Assembly: GCA_047600605.1 (NCBI GenBank)
Contig: JASGKK010000003.1
Coordinates: 558,001 to 622,000 of the forward strand
Source of the DNA: CAYMZZ01 sp047600605
GTDB lineage: Bacteria > Bacteroidota > Bacteroidia > Chitinophagales > Chitinophagaceae
Direction: 5' to 3'
Length of the DNA stretch: 64,000 nt
This document shows positions 1-8,625 of the stretch, piece after piece (position 1 is the first letter of the stretch; each line of letters begins with the position of its first letter). The position numbers and the translations under genes are program-made. The notes under the pieces are model-generated. The model made no database searches. It worked only from the letters and a program-made list of their open reading frames with translations, and was not told the DNA's origin.

Positions 1-1396
1 GCTGCATATTATCCGTAGCTTCTTTCACTTTATCCGATACACGATTACGGTCTTCGGGATGCACCCGGCGCAACCACCAGCTGAGCCCGCGGCTATTATC
101 GGGCTGATAGCCGATCATATCCATCAGCGTTTCATTGCGGAAGATCTGGCCGGTTTGCATATCCCATTCCCAGATGGCATCAGAGGTGGCACGACTCAGC
201 GCAAATACGCGTTCCTGTGCACTGCGCAGTTCTTTTTCCATGCGGGTTTTATCGGGCAGACTCACAGACTGTCCACCGATCAGCCGCCGGCCAGAAGGCA
301 GGTTTACCGGAAAAAGATTTATATGTGAAATGATATTGTCTCCATTGGCCAGCTTAAGCTCCTGCGTTGTCTGCACGGCTCGGCCGGAGTCCAGCACGTC
401 CAGATGAAAATCGTATACGGCCTGGGAAATGGCGGGGGGAATGAGTGTGGTTACTTTTTTACCTATTGCCGTTTCGGCAAGATTAAAATAATCAAGAAAG
501 GCCTTGCTGGCAAACAGCAGGGTTTCGTCTTCATCCACGACCCAGGCCAGGTTGGGTGTTTCCTGCAGAAAAGCATGCAGCAGGATTTCCTGCTCCTGCA
601 GGTCGTGCAGCAGCTGGCGCTCCTGTGTCAGATCGATCACACTGGTAGCCACCGCCTGTTCTTCCTGTTCATTGCTGATATGTGAGAGCGGTTGTGACTG
701 CATCAGAAACCAACGTTGTTCGCCCGAAGCCAGTTGTATCAGCACAGTTTTGCGCTGGGTTTGTCCGGTCTGCAAAGCCTGGTACATGGGTGTTTGCTCA
801 TACGTGACCCGGTGCCCCGCCTCGTCGGTGATATACCAGGTCGTGTCCCACATCTGGGCCACATCTTTTAACTGATATAGCCGCTCGAGGGTGGTTCCAA
901 ACAAAACAGCCAGTTTCTGATTGGCGGCAATCAGTTCTCCGGTAGTATCCTGAAATATGATGCCGCTGATGCCTTCCATCAGTAGCTGGCAATGATTTTG
1001 TACAAGGTTGTAAAAACGCTCCTGCCGTTCATCGTCCAGCAGCTTGTAACCAAGGCAGAAGAAAGTAGTGTTGTTACTACCATTTTCACGCAGGCAGTTG
1101 AGCTGCCATTTCATGGGGTGATACTGTCCGTTGCGGACATATAATTCTATATCGGTAGCACTGCCGGTAGTGGCAGCTTCTTCCATTTTGCGGCGGAGGT
1201 ATTCGGCATGTTCGGGAGGAACAAGATCAAAAAAATTAATGGTATGTGCACGGGGATCCCTGAGCTCCAGGCTTCTCAGCATACTGGCATTAGCTGTCCG
1301 GATTGTTCCTTTTTCATCAATCAGTGAAAGAAACAATTCCTTGTCGCTTTGAGAGGCATTAATAATCTGTTTGAGCGTTGTCCAACTCTTCTTCAT
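1..1396 (-). CDS. Multi-PAS sensory protein, 3' end outside the window
   Basis: Signal-sensing protein, probably the input half of a histidine kinase whose catalytic part lies beyond the left edge. I translated it directly: the ATG is at 1396, and 465 codons stay open to base 1. It begins MKKSWTTLKQIINAS and has no signal peptide or membrane segment, so it is probably cytoplasmic. Roughly four PAS-like units are visible, around residues 20-120, 140-250, 265-380 and 400-465; the last carries the PAS_3-type pattern AIWEWDMQTGQ followed by GYQPDN and RVHPEDR. It lies 71 bp downstream of the receiver-only gene at 1468 in the same direction, so it may be that receiver's partner. Without the C-terminus a kinase, a diguanylate cyclase or another output cannot be told apart. 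Confidence 0.8.
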   Translation of the reverse strand, partial: MKKSWTTLKQIINASQSDKELFLSLIDEKGTIRTANASMLRSLELRDPRAHTINFFDLVPPEHAEYLRRKMEEAATTGSATDIELYVRNGQYHPMKWQLNCLRENGSNNTTFFCLGYKLLDDERQERFYNLVQNHCQLLMEGISGIIFQDTTGELIAANQKLAVLFGTTLERLYQLKDVAQMWDTTWYITDEAGHRVTYEQTPMYQALQTGQTQRKTVLIQLASGEQRWFLMQSQPLSHISNEQEEQAVATSVIDLTQERQLLHDLQEQEILLHAFLQETPNLAWVVDEDETLLFASKAFLDYFNLAETAIGKKVTTLIPPAISQAVYDFHLDVLDSGRAVQTTQELKLANGDNIISHINLFPVNLPSGRRLIGGQSVSLPDKTRMEKELRSAQERVFALSRATSDAIWEWDMQTGQIFRNETLMDMIGYQPDNSRGLSWWLRRVHPEDRNRVSDKVKEATDNMQ

Positions 1397-1467
1397 TCGG
1401 ATCCTGGTTTGTGGTACTCTTCCGGGTATACTGTTCTTAGCTTCGTATCCTGTGCCTGGGTATCGGA

Positions 1468-1845
1468 TCAGTTTTTATTGAATGTGTCAATAATGCCTGT
1501 TACTAATTCGTATTCCGTGGTTTTATCGAGAAAATAATCTGCCCCCAATCGCTTACACTCCTGCTGATAATAAGTAGCAGACAGGTTGGAAAGCATGATG
1601 ACAGTGCTTTGATAATTGTTTTGGGAAATATATTGAAGCAGGTCCATGCCATTTTTATCGGGCATGCTGATGTCAAGTAATATTACATCAGGTTCGTGTT
1701 GCTCCAGAATATGTACGGCAGCGTGATAGCTGCCTGCAGTAGAGATACGACTGGTACCGCCAGACTCATCGAGGAGACCGACCATACGATCTACAAAATA
1801 TGTGTGATCGTCCACTATCAGAACTGTTGCCTTTTTATTCCTCAT
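1468..1845 (-). CDS. Receiver-only (CheY-like) response regulator
   Basis: Single-domain phosphoacceptor protein of 125 residues with no output domain. The receiver signature is complete: acidic pair D12-D13, phosphoacceptor D58 in LLDISMPDKNG, S86 at the switch position and K108. It ends about 17 residues after K108, so nothing is left to bind DNA, and it must act through protein contacts or as a phosphate relay or sink. It starts with ATG at 1845. The 176-bp upstream gap contains a perfect palindrome with the TGTAG-N8-CTACA pattern at 1949-1968, which suggests its own regulated promoter. Its neighbours are a PAS protein downstream and a second receiver-only protein upstream, all on the same strand. 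Confidence 0.9.
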   Translation of the reverse strand: MRNKKATVLIVDDHTYFVDRMVGLLDESGGTSRISTAGSYHAAVHILEQHEPDVILLDISMPDKNGMDLLQYISQNNYQSTVIMLSNLSATYYQQECKRLGADYFLDKTTEYELVTGIIDTFNKN

Positions 1846-1948
1846 GGGTTGGATTGTTATGCCTTAAACCTCAACAAAGAAAGGATTATCGCCGGTTATA
1901 AACAATAGAAACAGGGATGAATGTTTTGTCTGCAAAGCGATAACTGTT

Positions 1949-1968
1949 CTGTAGTATATATACTACAG
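1949..1968. promoter_or_regulatory. Inverted-repeat operator candidate, copy 1
   Basis: A perfect 20-bp palindrome with half-sites CTGTAG and CTACAG separated by eight A/T bases. It lies about 105 bp upstream of the receiver-only gene that starts at 1845. Two further sites with the same half-sites and the same eight-base spacing occur at 2508-2527 and 20113-20132. The symmetry and half-site length suit a LuxR/NarL-type dimer. Which protein binds it is inferred. Confidence 0.5.
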
Positions 1969-2021
1969 GAAATTGCTTAGACGTGGCGTCCGTATACCAT
2001 TACAGGAAAGAGATGAAAAAT

Positions 2022-2405
2022 TTAAAGCTGATTGGCCTTGTTGGTATTTATAATATGATAAACGGCCTGGAGAAGTTCGCCGGGGAGCGCATCCTTGCAT
2101 ACATAGGCCTGTGCGCCGGCTTTCAATACACGATTGGCATATTGTTCTGCCGGATAGGTGCTGATAACAATAACAGGAAGTGATGCATGCGTTTTGCGGA
2201 TTGCTTTTAATGCTTCCAGTCCGCCACCGCCGGGCATTGCCAGATCTGTAATAACAATATCCCAGCTGGCCAATCTGACTTTTTCAATCAGCATTTGGGC
2301 ATCTTCTGCTTCTTCAAAGTGGGCAGGCGAAAACTCTTCACGCAATAGCTGAATGAGACTCTGCCTGACTACTTCATGATCGTCTGCAATGATCATTCTT
2401 AGCAT
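2022..2405 (-). CDS. Receiver-only response regulator of NarL type
   Basis: 127-residue protein made only of a receiver domain: D8-D9, phosphoacceptor D54 in VITDLAMPGGGG, switch T83 and K104. Its sequence is close to the receiver of the full-length NarL-type protein encoded just upstream (IADDH start, ISTYP/MSMYPEDQYA region, VLKAGA/VLKSGA). It ends at NTNKANQL where the relative continues into a linker and HTH. No HTH remnant is readable downstream, so it looks like a duplicated receiver that lost its output domain. The gene is 130 bp from the NarL gene, and that gap holds an inverted repeat at 2508-2527. It may compete for phosphate or for dimer partners; this is inference. Confidence 0.9.
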   Translation of the reverse strand: MLRMIIADDHEVVRQSLIQLLREEFSPAHFEEAEDAQMLIEKVRLASWDIVITDLAMPGGGGLEALKAIRKTHASLPVIVISTYPAEQYANRVLKAGAQAYVCKDALPGELLQAVYHIINTNKANQL

Positions 2406-2507
2406 GAGATACAGATGGGTTGATTTTGTTTGGCAAAAGGGCTTTAAGAGCCCGCAGCAAGGTAGTCTAACCCCTGCGTAGATATTGTAGCGCAGTACTT
2501 TAAATTG

Positions 2508-2527
2508 ATGTAGATTTTATACTACAT
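2508..2527. promoter_or_regulatory. Inverted-repeat operator candidate, copy 2
   Basis: Half-sites ATGTAG and CTACAT, with eight bases between TGTAG and CTACA as in copies 1 and 3. The site lies about 105 bp upstream of the receiver-only gene starting at 2405 and directly after the end of the NarL-type regulator gene. An extra unpaired TGTAG half-site is at 2486-2490. Confidence 0.5.
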
Positions 2528-2535
2528 GGTGAGGG

Positions 2536-3165
2536 TCAAATCAGCTTGTGCTCCAGTGCATAGCGGGTAAGATCGGCATTGGACCGGATATTCATCTTAC
2601 TCATAATGCGTGTGCGATAAGTGCTCACGGTAGTGGTGCTGAGCGACAGCTGAGCCGCTATCTCGGATACAGAGCGGCCGGCTGCCAGCAGCTTGAATAC
2701 ATCAAATTCCCGGTCAGAAAGGAGCTCATGGGGCTCCTGATCGGTATTATCGCGTACGGCATCGGCCAGTTTTTCGGCCACAGAGGGAGTGATGAATTTT
2801 TTGCCCAGCATGACCGTTTGGATGGCATGGATAAGATGCTCATGAATAGTTTCCTTGCCCAAATAACCGGAAGCACCGGATTTGAGGACCCGGAGAGCAT
2901 ACTGATCTTCGGGGTACATGCTCATAATAAGAACCGGAAGCTGTGGCGCAATCTGCTTGATCTGGCTCAGCGCATCGAGGCCGCTGCGGCCAGGCATATT
3001 CATATCACAGATGACCAGGGTCCAATCCCCGGTCACCACTTGGGTGATAAGACTTTCGGCATCGCCCACTTCGCCTACCTGGGCAGACGGGTACTCTTCG
3101 AGCAGAATTTGTTTTAATCCCCGCCTTACGATGGCATGATCGTCTGCAATCAGAATTTTCAACAT
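2536..3165 (-). CDS. NarL/FixJ-family response regulator
   Basis: 209-residue two-domain regulator. The N-terminal receiver has D8-D9, phosphoacceptor D54 in VICDMNMPGRSG and K103. The C-terminal LuxR-type HTH spans about residues 145-205: LSDREFDVFKLLAAGRS, then the recognition region SLSTTTVSTYRTRIMSKM. It starts at ATG 3165, 15 bp after the stop of the large histidine kinase gene, so kinase and regulator form an operon and a probable cognate pair. Phosphorylation should promote dimerisation and binding to inverted repeats. The TGTAG-N8-CTACA sites near the two receiver-only genes and at 20113 are natural candidates, but binding is not shown by the sequence. Confidence 0.95.
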   Translation of the reverse strand: MLKILIADDHAIVRRGLKQILLEEYPSAQVGEVGDAESLITQVVTGDWTLVICDMNMPGRSGLDALSQIKQIAPQLPVLIMSMYPEDQYALRVLKSGASGYLGKETIHEHLIHAIQTVMLGKKFITPSVAEKLADAVRDNTDQEPHELLSDREFDVFKLLAAGRSVSEIAAQLSLSTTTVSTYRTRIMSKMNIRSNADLTRYALEHKLI

Positions 3166-3180
3166 ACCTTCTTGATTATT

Positions 3181-6100
3181 CTATTCTGTTTTTAACTCCT
3201 GTACCGGCAATGGCACCGATACCCGCACTGTAGTTCCCCTGCCGGGCTCTCCTTCAATACAATACTCGCCACCCATTACCTCTGTACGTTCCCGCATACC
3301 TATCAACCCGAGCGTTTTCCTTTTATTATCTCCTGCATCAAAGCCAATGCCATCATCCCTGATCGTTAAAATTAACCGATTCTCATTTTTTTGCAACTCT
3401 ACAGCCACTTTTTTTGCTCCGGAATGTCGTGCAACATTTGTCAGCGACTCCTGGAAGATGCGGAACAATCCGATTTTCAGTGTATCTGGTAATGGTATTT
3501 CCTGATCCGGCAGCTCGCAGGAGCCCTCTATCCCCGAGCGTTTTTGAAAATCTTCAAAGTGCCATTCCATGGCCGCAATCAGCCCCAGGTCGTCCAGCAG
3601 GCTGGGTCTGAGCTCAGAAGCTATACGCCGGACCGTTTTTACTGTTGTATCGATCAACAACAGCAAATCAGTGATCTTATCTTTTACCGGACCGGGATCG
3701 GGCGATAATTTTTTATTGAGCCAGGCCACATCCATTTTCAGTACGGTAAGCAGTTGCCCCAGCTCATCGTGAATTTCGCGGGCAATATGCATCCGCTCTT
3801 CTTCCCGCACATTGTGCAGGTGATCGGTAAGCTCACGGATCAATTCGTACGATTGCTTGAGGCGTTCTTCTGCCAGATGCTGTTCCGTCACATCAATACC
3901 CAGTACCAGCCGTACTGCGTTTCCTTCATAATGTGTATCATAAGTGGTAATATCCACATATATGATCGCTCCGTCTTTTCGCTGATGCCGCCATACTCCT
4001 GCATAATGAATGCCTCTGAAGTTGCGATTGGTATATCGTTTCAGCTTGTCTTCCTCATCGGCTGGCCGCAACTTGAATATATCCAGTGCCAGAAACTCTT
4101 CCCGCGTATATCCATACTGCCTTAAGGTAGCCTCATTCGTTTCAATGATTTTATACTCCGGCAGGCTCAGCATCCACATGGGCATGGGGTTGCTGTGAAA
4201 GAGCAGGCGGTATTTTTGTTCAGACAACTTGATATCTTCTTCAGCCTTGCGCTTCTCGGTCATATCAAAACCCGTACCCAGGAGGCAGGTCTTTCCATCA
4301 TACTCCATACGCACGGCTTTGAAATAATACGGTATACGCCGGCCCTCTTTGGTCGTAAAACAGGCTTCTGCATCTCCTGTGCCTGTATCAAAAACCTGCT
4401 TGATACGATTGATGATATGTTCTTTGTCGGCCCCCTGAAAGAATTGGGCAGGGTGCATTACGGCAATCTCTTCGCTGCTGTATCCGGTTACTTTTTCAAA
4501 CTGTTTATTCCAGCGAATGAATTTCCCTGTTTCATCATAAAAATAAAATACGCCGGGCAGGCTATCGATCAGTGTTTCAGACAGCGAGCGCATGCGTGTG
4601 ATCTCATTTTCGGCACGTTTGCGCTCAGAGATATCACGGATAAATACCGACAATCCGTTGGCTGATGGATAAATATGGTTTTCCTGCCAGATTTCGAGCG
4701 GCTCAAAATGATCGGTATTGGACACATATACCTGTTCTTTCATTGCCTTCATAAACGCAGCATAGGTAGGCGTACTCACTGCATCGGGAAATACATCCCA
4801 TACATTGCGGCCAATCAGCTGCGCGGGATCATGACGCGTCATATCCCCTATCTTTTTATTGGCATAGGTGTAACGAAACTCTTTGTCGAGCGCAATAAAA
4901 CCATCAGTGACCCGCTCCAGTATATCCGTGATCTCTTTTGTTTTTTCTGCAACCTGGCTCGTCAGCTCTTCGTTGAATTGCTGAAGCTTCTGGTCTGTTT
5001 TTTTCTTCTCGGTAATATCGCGGATAAAGCCAATAAAATAGGCTTTGTTGTTGAGGGTAAATGGCGAAATACGCAGGGCTACATCAATATGTCTGCCGTC
5101 TTTACAGATCGCCCATATATCTACGGTCTTTCCGATTATTTTACTGTCTGCCGGCGATACATAGCGCTGCAGGCCTTTTCGGTGCGCCTCGCGCAATTCG
5201 GGAGGTACGACAATATCGGCCAGGTTCTGATTCAGCACTTCCTCCTGCTTCCAGCCAAAAAGCCGCTCTGATTCCGGATTCCATTTTATAATGAGTCCCT
5301 CGCGATCGATCACAACAATAGCATCTGGTGCATTGAGGAAAATGGTACTTATCTCTTCCCTGCTGTCTTCCAGTTCCTGCTGAATACGGAGATGCTGCAG
5401 ATCCCGCTTATTGAGCGCGATAGTGGTATACCAGCCTATTGCTGCCATGACAATAATGGTAACCATAGAAAACAGGGTAACTCCGAATTCATTATCATAT
5501 AACCCCTCCCAGTAACCCCAGAGACGAAAGAGTCCGAAAAGAGAAGGTATCAGTATTGCTGCAGGCAGCAATACGCGGGCTGTAATGGAGCCGCTGAGGG
5601 TGGTAGTGATGTGCTGCATATACCCCTTGCCCGACTCACAATACAATAAATTAAGGCCAATAAAGAAAAAACAGAAAGCCGTATTGAGCGCCATCGGTAT
5701 GTAACTCATGAAACCGAAGAAACTCTGCGTCTGGTACAGATAACTGATCAGTGACAGCAAACTAAGCAGCACTAGCAGGAAAGCGCCCAGCTGACCGATT
5801 TTCAGTTTTTTTTCTGATTTGCTTTGTACCAGCAGCAAACTGATGCCTGCTATTAAAAAAGATAAAGCCGTATTGAAGGTCATGCGCGATGGGCGGCCCG
5901 GAAGATTTTCTGCCAGTACTTTTTTATTCAGCAAAAAGGAATCCAGTCCTATATCCACAGCAGCCAGCAGGGCCACTATACGCGACACGGCAACGAGTAT
6001 CAATAAACCCAGCAGTAAACGTGCGGGTGTAATCAGCGAAGTGCGACCAGTGCGCAGGAAAAGAAAAGAAATACCAAACAGCAAAAAACAACAGGCCGTA

Positions 6101-6264
6101 GTAGGGTTCATGGATGCAACGGGGCTTCCCATTTTTTTTAACCACTCTACATCTGCAAACCATCCTACCAGCACCAGCAGGGCAATAGCCAGCACCAGCC
6201 AGGTATGGATACAGGCCCATTGCCTAAACTTTCTCTGTAAGTATAAATTGGGAGGCAGGTGCAT
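3181..6264 (-). CDS. Membrane histidine kinase with four PAS domains (NarX/DesK-type core)
   Basis: 1027-residue sensor kinase. The N-terminal third has about eight hydrophobic segments (residues 15-35, 57-70, 82-102, 130-146, 158-177, 191-208, 230-247, 263-284). Four PAS/PAC units follow (about 302-420, 445-547, 560-675 and 680-798), each ending in an FIRDIT- or VTE-like PAC motif. The catalytic core is the HisKA_3 type: phospho-acceptor H832 in AREIHDELGQ, then a HATPase with ESLTNVARHSGAKK, GIGFD and LGLIGMRER. That core normally pairs with NarL-type regulators, which matches the gene 15 bp downstream. There is no obvious periplasmic domain, so the signal is probably sensed in the membrane or by cytoplasmic PAS domains. 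The ATG at 6264 opens the reading frame. Confidence 0.95.
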   Translation of the reverse strand: MHLPPNLYLQRKFRQWACIHTWLVLAIALLVLVGWFADVEWLKKMGSPVASMNPTTACCFLLFGISFLFLRTGRTSLITPARLLLGLLILVAVSRIVALLAAVDIGLDSFLLNKKVLAENLPGRPSRMTFNTALSFLIAGISLLLVQSKSEKKLKIGQLGAFLLVLLSLLSLISYLYQTQSFFGFMSYIPMALNTAFCFFFIGLNLLYCESGKGYMQHITTTLSGSITARVLLPAAILIPSLFGLFRLWGYWEGLYDNEFGVTLFSMVTIIVMAAIGWYTTIALNKRDLQHLRIQQELEDSREEISTIFLNAPDAIVVIDREGLIIKWNPESERLFGWKQEEVLNQNLADIVVPPELREAHRKGLQRYVSPADSKIIGKTVDIWAICKDGRHIDVALRISPFTLNNKAYFIGFIRDITEKKKTDQKLQQFNEELTSQVAEKTKEITDILERVTDGFIALDKEFRYTYANKKIGDMTRHDPAQLIGRNVWDVFPDAVSTPTYAAFMKAMKEQVYVSNTDHFEPLEIWQENHIYPSANGLSVFIRDISERKRAENEITRMRSLSETLIDSLPGVFYFYDETGKFIRWNKQFEKVTGYSSEEIAVMHPAQFFQGADKEHIINRIKQVFDTGTGDAEACFTTKEGRRIPYYFKAVRMEYDGKTCLLGTGFDMTEKRKAEEDIKLSEQKYRLLFHSNPMPMWMLSLPEYKIIETNEATLRQYGYTREEFLALDIFKLRPADEEDKLKRYTNRNFRGIHYAGVWRHQRKDGAIIYVDITTYDTHYEGNAVRLVLGIDVTEQHLAEERLKQSYELIRELTDHLHNVREEERMHIAREIHDELGQLLTVLKMDVAWLNKKLSPDPGPVKDKITDLLLLIDTTVKTVRRIASELRPSLLDDLGLIAAMEWHFEDFQKRSGIEGSCELPDQEIPLPDTLKIGLFRIFQESLTNVARHSGAKKVAVELQKNENRLILTIRDDGIGFDAGDNKRKTLGLIGMRERTEVMGGEYCIEGEPGRGTTVRVSVPLPVQELKTE

Positions 6265-6902
6265 GCGTCTTCTTGTTTTCCGTTATGCGGATGGCTTTGT
6301 TTAATTATTACATGTAGGAGTAATTGTTTCTCACGGCAATGCAAAAATGCCATGAGAGCTTTCTCCTTTTACTGCTACGATCAGATTAAACCTTTGCTTT
6401 TTTAAGGGCCAATTTCCGCAACCCGGAAGAGATGCCGGCACCATAAGAAACGGTACCAGTGGCAGTCTGGGTTGATGACTACCTCGTGAGATTGAGAGTT
6501 AAAGTAAATAAAAAACTCATTTTCATCCAACTACACGCACAAAATCCTTGGCATTTATCAAGGATTTAATTTGACAAATAAGTAAATACACCTAGCAAAT
6601 GATTGGTTTTTCGTCCTGCTGTTTATTTCCTGTCGCTTTTTATTCCGGTTCCGGTAGCCCTTTTTTACCATCTGTCCGGCTTTTTTCTTTATCTGTGCAA
6701 CTGATTTATCCGGCTCCTGAACATTTTCCTACATTTGCATCACTTCAAGCAACGTATATGAAAATCGCTTAGGTTCGCCTTCCAGATACCAGAACCTCAC
6801 TTTTACAGCCTTTCTTTAAGCGGCAACAGGTATGCCGGGTTACGGTAACATACCGGACTAAACTGATTATTGTACCATTTTTTTCATTTTGTAATTGTTT
6901 TT
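6265..6902. other. 638-bp gene-free divergent region with structured leader
   Basis: This region lies between the histidine kinase (minus) and the MATE gene (plus). I see no credible protein gene. It holds a hairpin with 9-bp arms around 6546-6571 (AAATCCTTG / CAAGGATTT), a promoter candidate at 6705-6737, a five-codon mini-ORF (MKIA) at 6758-6772, and two small inverted repeats, AGGTTC/GAACCT at 6771-6797 and GGTATG/CATACC at 6829-6854. A leader of roughly 160 nt ahead of the pump gene is longer than usual here. Confidence 0.4.
6705..6737 (+). promoter_or_regulatory. Promoter candidate for the MATE gene
   Basis: TTTA at 6705-6708, 21 bases, then TACATTTG at 6730-6737. The second element is a perfect match to the Bacteroidota -7 consensus TAnnTTTG. 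It would start a transcript near 6744 with about 160 nt of leader before the ATG at 6903. Confidence 0.4.
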
Positions 6903-8321
6903 ATGTCGAAACCGACAAATTCTACCAATAAGGTAGCACAGGCTTTTGCGCTGCTTCGTCAGTCACTGCGTGGTGGCGAGCATGATTATACACAGGGCAG
7001 CATACGACAGGCTATTATCCTGCTGGCTATTCCTATGATCCTGGAGCTGAGTCTCGAAAGTGTATTTGCAGTGGTGGATATGTTTTTTGTAGGCAAGCTG
7101 GGCAAAAATGCGATACAGGCAGTAGGGCTCACCGAATCTGTAGTGTCGCTGGTTTATGCAGCGGCTATCGGACTCAGTACAGCTGCTACGGCCATGGTGG
7201 CCCGGCGTATTGGTGAAAAAGATGCCGCAGCGGCTTCTCATGCCGGTGCGCAGGCGCTTATCGTTGCATTCATTGTCACCGTAGTTATCAGTATCACAGG
7301 AATCATCTTTGCCGATGATGTACTTCGGCTTATGGGTGCCGATGAAGCGGTAGTAGCAGAAGGTACCATCTTCGCCCGCATCACACTGGGTGGTAGTGTG
7401 GTGATCATCCTGCTGTTTCTGATCAATGGTATATTCCGGGGTGCGGGCAATGCGGCCATTGCCATGAAAAGTCTCTGGCTGGCCAGCCTGCTTAATATTA
7501 TATTATGTCCGGTGCTGATTGATGGTCTGGGACCTTTTCCGGAAATGGGCCTGGCCGGAGCAGCGGTGGCTACTGCTTTCAGTCGTGGCATGGGGGTGCT
7601 GTATCAATGCTGGCATCTTACGCGCGGAAAGGGGATGATCCGTATTGTGCCGGCTCATTTCAAACCCAATCCGGCAATCATCCGCTCGTTGTTCAGCATT
7701 GCCTGGCCGGCGACCTTCCAGTTTCTTATTGCATCCGGCAGCTGGATCGTGCTGGCCTGGCTGGTGGCACATACGGGAGGCACCGAGGCTTCGGCCGGAT
7801 ACCAGGTAGCGATCCGTAATGTGGTATTCTTTATCCTGCCGGCCTGGGGCCTCAGCAATGCGGCTGCTACGCTGGTTGGTCAGAACCTGGGAGCCGGTCA
7901 GCCGGAGCGCGCAGAAAAAAGCGCCTTGCTTACTGCCCGTTATAATGCCTTTTTTATGGCCGGGGTCACCTTGCTGTTCCTGCTGCTGGCTGAGCCCATT
8001 ATCCGCATTTTTACCCATGAAGAAGCCGTAGTGGCTTATGGAGTAAAAGCGCTTATGATCATCGGATCTGGTTATATCTTTTATGGTATTGGAATGGTGA
8101 TGGTACAGGCGCTTAACGGCGCCGGTGATACACGTACACCCACACTCATCAATTTCTTTTGCTTTTGGATATTTCAGATACCGCTGGCCTATCTGCTGGC
8201 TACCTACTGGAAGATGGGCCCAATCGGCGCGTTTATAGGAATACCCATTGCCGAAACACTTATTGCCATTATTGCGTTTATTTATTTTAAACGCGGGAAG
8301 TGGAAGTTAGTAAAAGTATAA
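6903..8321 (+). CDS. MATE-family multidrug/cation efflux transporter
   Basis: 472-residue inner-membrane antiporter that exports organic cations or drugs in exchange for Na+ or H+. It shows the usual two-bundle layout of about 12 hydrophobic helices, starting after a 40-residue cytoplasmic lead (QGSIRQAIILLAIPMILELS). Family patterns include VDMFFVGKLG in the first bundle, the NGIFRGAGNAAIAMK loop, and the second-bundle equivalents VGQNLGAGQPERAEKS and NGAGDTRTPT. I chose the ATG at 6903 rather than an in-frame upstream start because the first 11 residues of the longer form are not conserved-looking and the leader is AT-rich. It is a single-gene unit: a divergent kinase lies upstream and an inverted-repeat junction overlaps its stop codon. 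The substrate cannot be read from the sequence. Confidence 0.93.
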   Translation: MSKPTNSTNKVAQAFALLRQSLRGGEHDYTQGSIRQAIILLAIPMILELSLESVFAVVDMFFVGKLGKNAIQAVGLTESVVSLVYAAAIGLSTAATAMVARRIGEKDAAAASHAGAQALIVAFIVTVVISITGIIFADDVLRLMGADEAVVAEGTIFARITLGGSVVIILLFLINGIFRGAGNAAIAMKSLWLASLLNIILCPVLIDGLGPFPEMGLAGAAVATAFSRGMGVLYQCWHLTRGKGMIRIVPAHFKPNPAIIRSLFSIAWPATFQFLIASGSWIVLAWLVAHTGGTEASAGYQVAIRNVVFFILPAWGLSNAAATLVGQNLGAGQPERAEKSALLTARYNAFFMAGVTLLFLLLAEPIIRIFTHEEAVVAYGVKALMIIGSGYIFYGIGMVMVQALNGAGDTRTPTLINFFCFWIFQIPLAYLLATYWKMGPIGAFIGIPIAETLIAIIAFIYFKRGKWKLVKV

Positions 8322-8406
8322 AGGGTATAAGGGGTATAAAAAGTTTAAAGGGTGATTGTGGTGATCAGACCCCTTATACCCTTTAAACTTTTTATACCCT
8401 TTATAC
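8315..8406. repeat. Facing word-repeat pair at the MATE 3' end
   Basis: Two arms (8315-8353 and 8369-8406) facing each other across about 15 bp. The outer 15 bases (AGTATAAAGGGTATA) match perfectly as an inverted repeat. Further in, the same short words (AGGGGTATA, AAAAGTTTAAAGGGT) occur in swapped order. The left arm overlaps the stop codon of the MATE gene. It can fold as a long hairpin and may end transcription. The same words recur at 13161-13238. Confidence 0.7.
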
Positions 8407-8525
8407 TATTTAGTTTTCCCCCTACTAAAAATGACTCCGATCAAGCGATCGTACTTTTCGTTATGTAAATGTGCGTGGGGGTTTACGTAAATGTTCGCAA
8501 AAGTCTATAAAACAGATAATTATTC

Positions 8526-8557
8526 TTTGCATTTCGAAAACACGGATACTATTTTAG
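8526..8557 (+). promoter_or_regulatory. Promoter candidate for the L,D-transpeptidase gene
   Basis: TTTG at 8526-8529, 20 bases, then TATTTTAG at 8550-8557 (seven of eight positions of TAnnTTTG allowing the free bases). The leader would be about 60 nt. The rest of the 304-bp gap 8322-8625 contains the inverted-repeat junction at 8315-8406 and nothing else I can recognise. Confidence 0.35.
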
Positions 8558-8625
8558 CTCTCGCTGGCGTTTGATACGCTACAAGCCGCTTCGGTGGCTT
8601 TTTAAAATCCAAAATCCGTATTCTG

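Noticed and set aside
6758..6902. Guanidine-II (mini-ykkC) riboswitch before the MATE gene
   Set aside because: One loop could read ACGG, but the required second ACGR hairpin is missing and the stems do not align with the known pattern.
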